Source of the DNA: Streptomyces graminofaciens
Lineage (GTDB): Bacteria; Actinomycetota; Actinomycetes; Streptomycetales; Streptomycetaceae
Length of the DNA: 64,000 bases
NCBI RefSeq assembly: GCF_030294945.1
Contig: NZ_AP018448.1
Location: 5,300,001-5,364,000 of the forward strand
Direction: 5' to 3'
Shown here: positions 63,239 to 64,000 of the stretch, in pieces
Layout of the letters: every line of letters starts with the position of its first letter
Numbering within the stretch: position 1 is the first letter of the stretch
Notes under the pieces: model-generated
The model's input: the letters and a program-made list of their open reading frames with translations, nothing else
Told to the model about the DNA's origin: nothing
The model's database searches: none
Made by a program: the position numbers and the translations under genes

Positions 63239-64000
63239 TCAGCCCAGCACGATCAGCACCGTGAGCAGCACGGCCCCCGCCGCCGCGGGCCCCATGACCT
63301 CCCAGGCCCACCGCACTCCGGGCTCGCCCTGCGCGCCCGGCGCCTGCGCCCGGGACTCCTGCAGTTCGCGCAGGTCGTTCATGATCTGGTCACCGGCGGC
63401 GCGCACGGGATCGCGGGTCACCAGGGACGTACGACCGCTGCTGTCTCCCTCGGCGGCCGCGCGGGCCTGCTGCCGGGCGGCGCGCTTGCGGGCGCGGAGC
63501 GAGACGGGGAGGGCCCAGAGCTGGTACTTGGTGCCGGCCTCGTCGATCACCTCGTTGGAATAGCCGGAGCGCAGCGCGGCGACGGCGCCCCAGGGCAGCT
63601 CGATCACCCGGAACGGGTTGCGGATCCGCAGCCGGTCCGTGTTCGCGAAGACGGCCGGGCGCAGCGAGAAGGCGACCACCAGCGGCACGACCAGCAGGAT
63701 CGACGCCAGCGCCAGCCAGGGCGTACGCCCCTCGCCCCTGACCACCGCGTCCCCACCGATCCAGGCGATGATCCCGAGCAGCATCACCCCGCCCACGATC
63801 CCGGCGGAGGAACGATGCACCTGGTCCTGGTACACGGGCTCCGCCGACGCGGCGGACGCAGACGGCTTCGCGGCTCGCGCGGGCTGCGAGGACTTCGGGG
63901 ACTTCGAGGGGTCCGAAGACTTCGAGAGGTCCGAAGACTTCGAGAGGTCCGAAGACTTCGAAGGCTCCGAGGACTGCGGAGCCTGAGACGCGCTCGACGA
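63239..64000 (-). CDS. PH-domain membrane protein, 5' end outside the window
   Basis: The frame is open to the window edge. The visible N-terminal part is a Ser/Lys/Asp-rich low-complexity segment (repeats of SKSSDL, then SPKSSQPARAAKPSASAAS). Two helices follow (GIVGGVMLLGIIAWIGGDAV, LALASILLVVPLVVAFSL), then a PH-like domain (RLRIRNPFRVIELPWGAVAALRSGYSNEV) and a final helix (AAAGAVLLTVLIVLG). A GTG at 63835 could be the start, but the open frame upstream continues the low-complexity region without a stop, so a longer protein is likely. Confidence 0.8.
   Translation of the reverse strand, partial: SSSASQAPQSSEPSKSSDLSKSSDLSKSSDPSKSPKSSQPARAAKPSASAASAEPVYQDQVHRSSAGIVGGVMLLGIIAWIGGDAVVRGEGRTPWLALASILLVVPLVVAFSLRPAVFANTDRLRIRNPFRVIELPWGAVAALRSGYSNEVIDEAGTKYQLWALPVSLRARKRAARQQARAAAEGDSSGRTSLVTRDPVRAAGDQIMNDLRELQESRAQAPGAQGEPGVRWAWEVMGPAAAGAVLLTVLIVLG
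63897..63968. repeat. 18-bp tandem repeat encoding a Ser-Lys-Asp array
   Basis: About four 18-bp units of the form GACTTCGAGAGGTCCGAA (minor changes) encode SKSSDL-type repeats on the minus strand. The repeat keeps frame with the PH-domain gene. Confidence 0.85.

Overview
The window is chromosomal DNA from a Streptomyces. It is very GC-rich with strong third-position GC bias, uses many GTG and TTG starts and 4-bp stop/start overlaps, and encodes mycothiol chemistry (Mca), class III adenylate cyclase, LAXTG-type cell-wall anchoring, a Streptomyces-type acyl-CoA carboxylase epsilon subunit and GlxA-like copper radical oxidase chemistry. From memory, the gene order resembles, in reverse, the conserved S. 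coelicolor region around cya, birA, pccB and accA2.

Layout. 1-2,510: a partial Mut7-C protein, then a visibly lower-GC patch with a putative RipA-type membrane protein, a DUF4261-like protein, the C-terminal remnant of a tyrosine integrase and an orphan tRNA 3' end; this looks like the end of a decayed integrative element. 2,667-9,594: a small membrane protein, then a minus-strand operon of four overlapping genes (processive GT2 synthase, GT39-like membrane transferase, polyprenyl-phosphate hexose synthase fused to GtrA, and a secreted carbohydrate-binding copper radical oxidase). This is the strongest candidate for an unusual system. 9,809-25,170: a DUF255 thioredoxin-fold protein, an NB-ARC/TPR protein, mca, DUF4307, greA, a DrrAB-type exporter behind an operator-promoter, ilvA, MarR, a sigma-like/small-membrane pair, metB and a hypothetical protein. 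25,355-36,668: an M48 membrane protease flanked by two paralogous proteins, msrA, an MBL-fold protein, a divergent XRE regulator/alcohol dehydrogenase pair, a large subtilase, and an ABC ATPase.

36,721-47,572: an FtsX permease, an L,D-transpeptidase lipoprotein, a short LAXTG protein, hutH, a frameshifted secreted protein, a GAF-GGDEF diguanylate cyclase, an enoyl-CoA hydratase, a proline-rich membrane protein with a MITE at its stop codon, and adenylate cyclase. 47,870-54,239: the acyl-CoA carboxylase locus (birA, pccB, epsilon subunit, accA2), interleaved with a 42-residue membrane protein behind a perfect MacR-type box, maf and a four-helix membrane protein. 54,412-64,000: TetR and DeoR regulators, an LpdA-type quinone reductase, a gamma-glutamylcyclotransferase-like protein, a purine nucleoside phosphorylase followed by a phosphohexo/pentomutase, and two PH-domain membrane proteins, the last cut by the window edge.

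How the genes fit together. BirA biotinylates AccA2, which works with PccB and the epsilon subunit to make methylmalonyl-CoA. Purine nucleoside phosphorylase yields ribose-1-phosphate, which the neighbouring mutase can convert. Diguanylate and adenylate cyclases lie within about 4 kb of each other. Many genes here have a TANNNT hexamer 6-7 nt before the start codon, suggesting leaderless transcripts. Families of imperfect palindromic GC-rich repeats fill several intergenic gaps. All functional calls come from reading the sequence; no database search was run.
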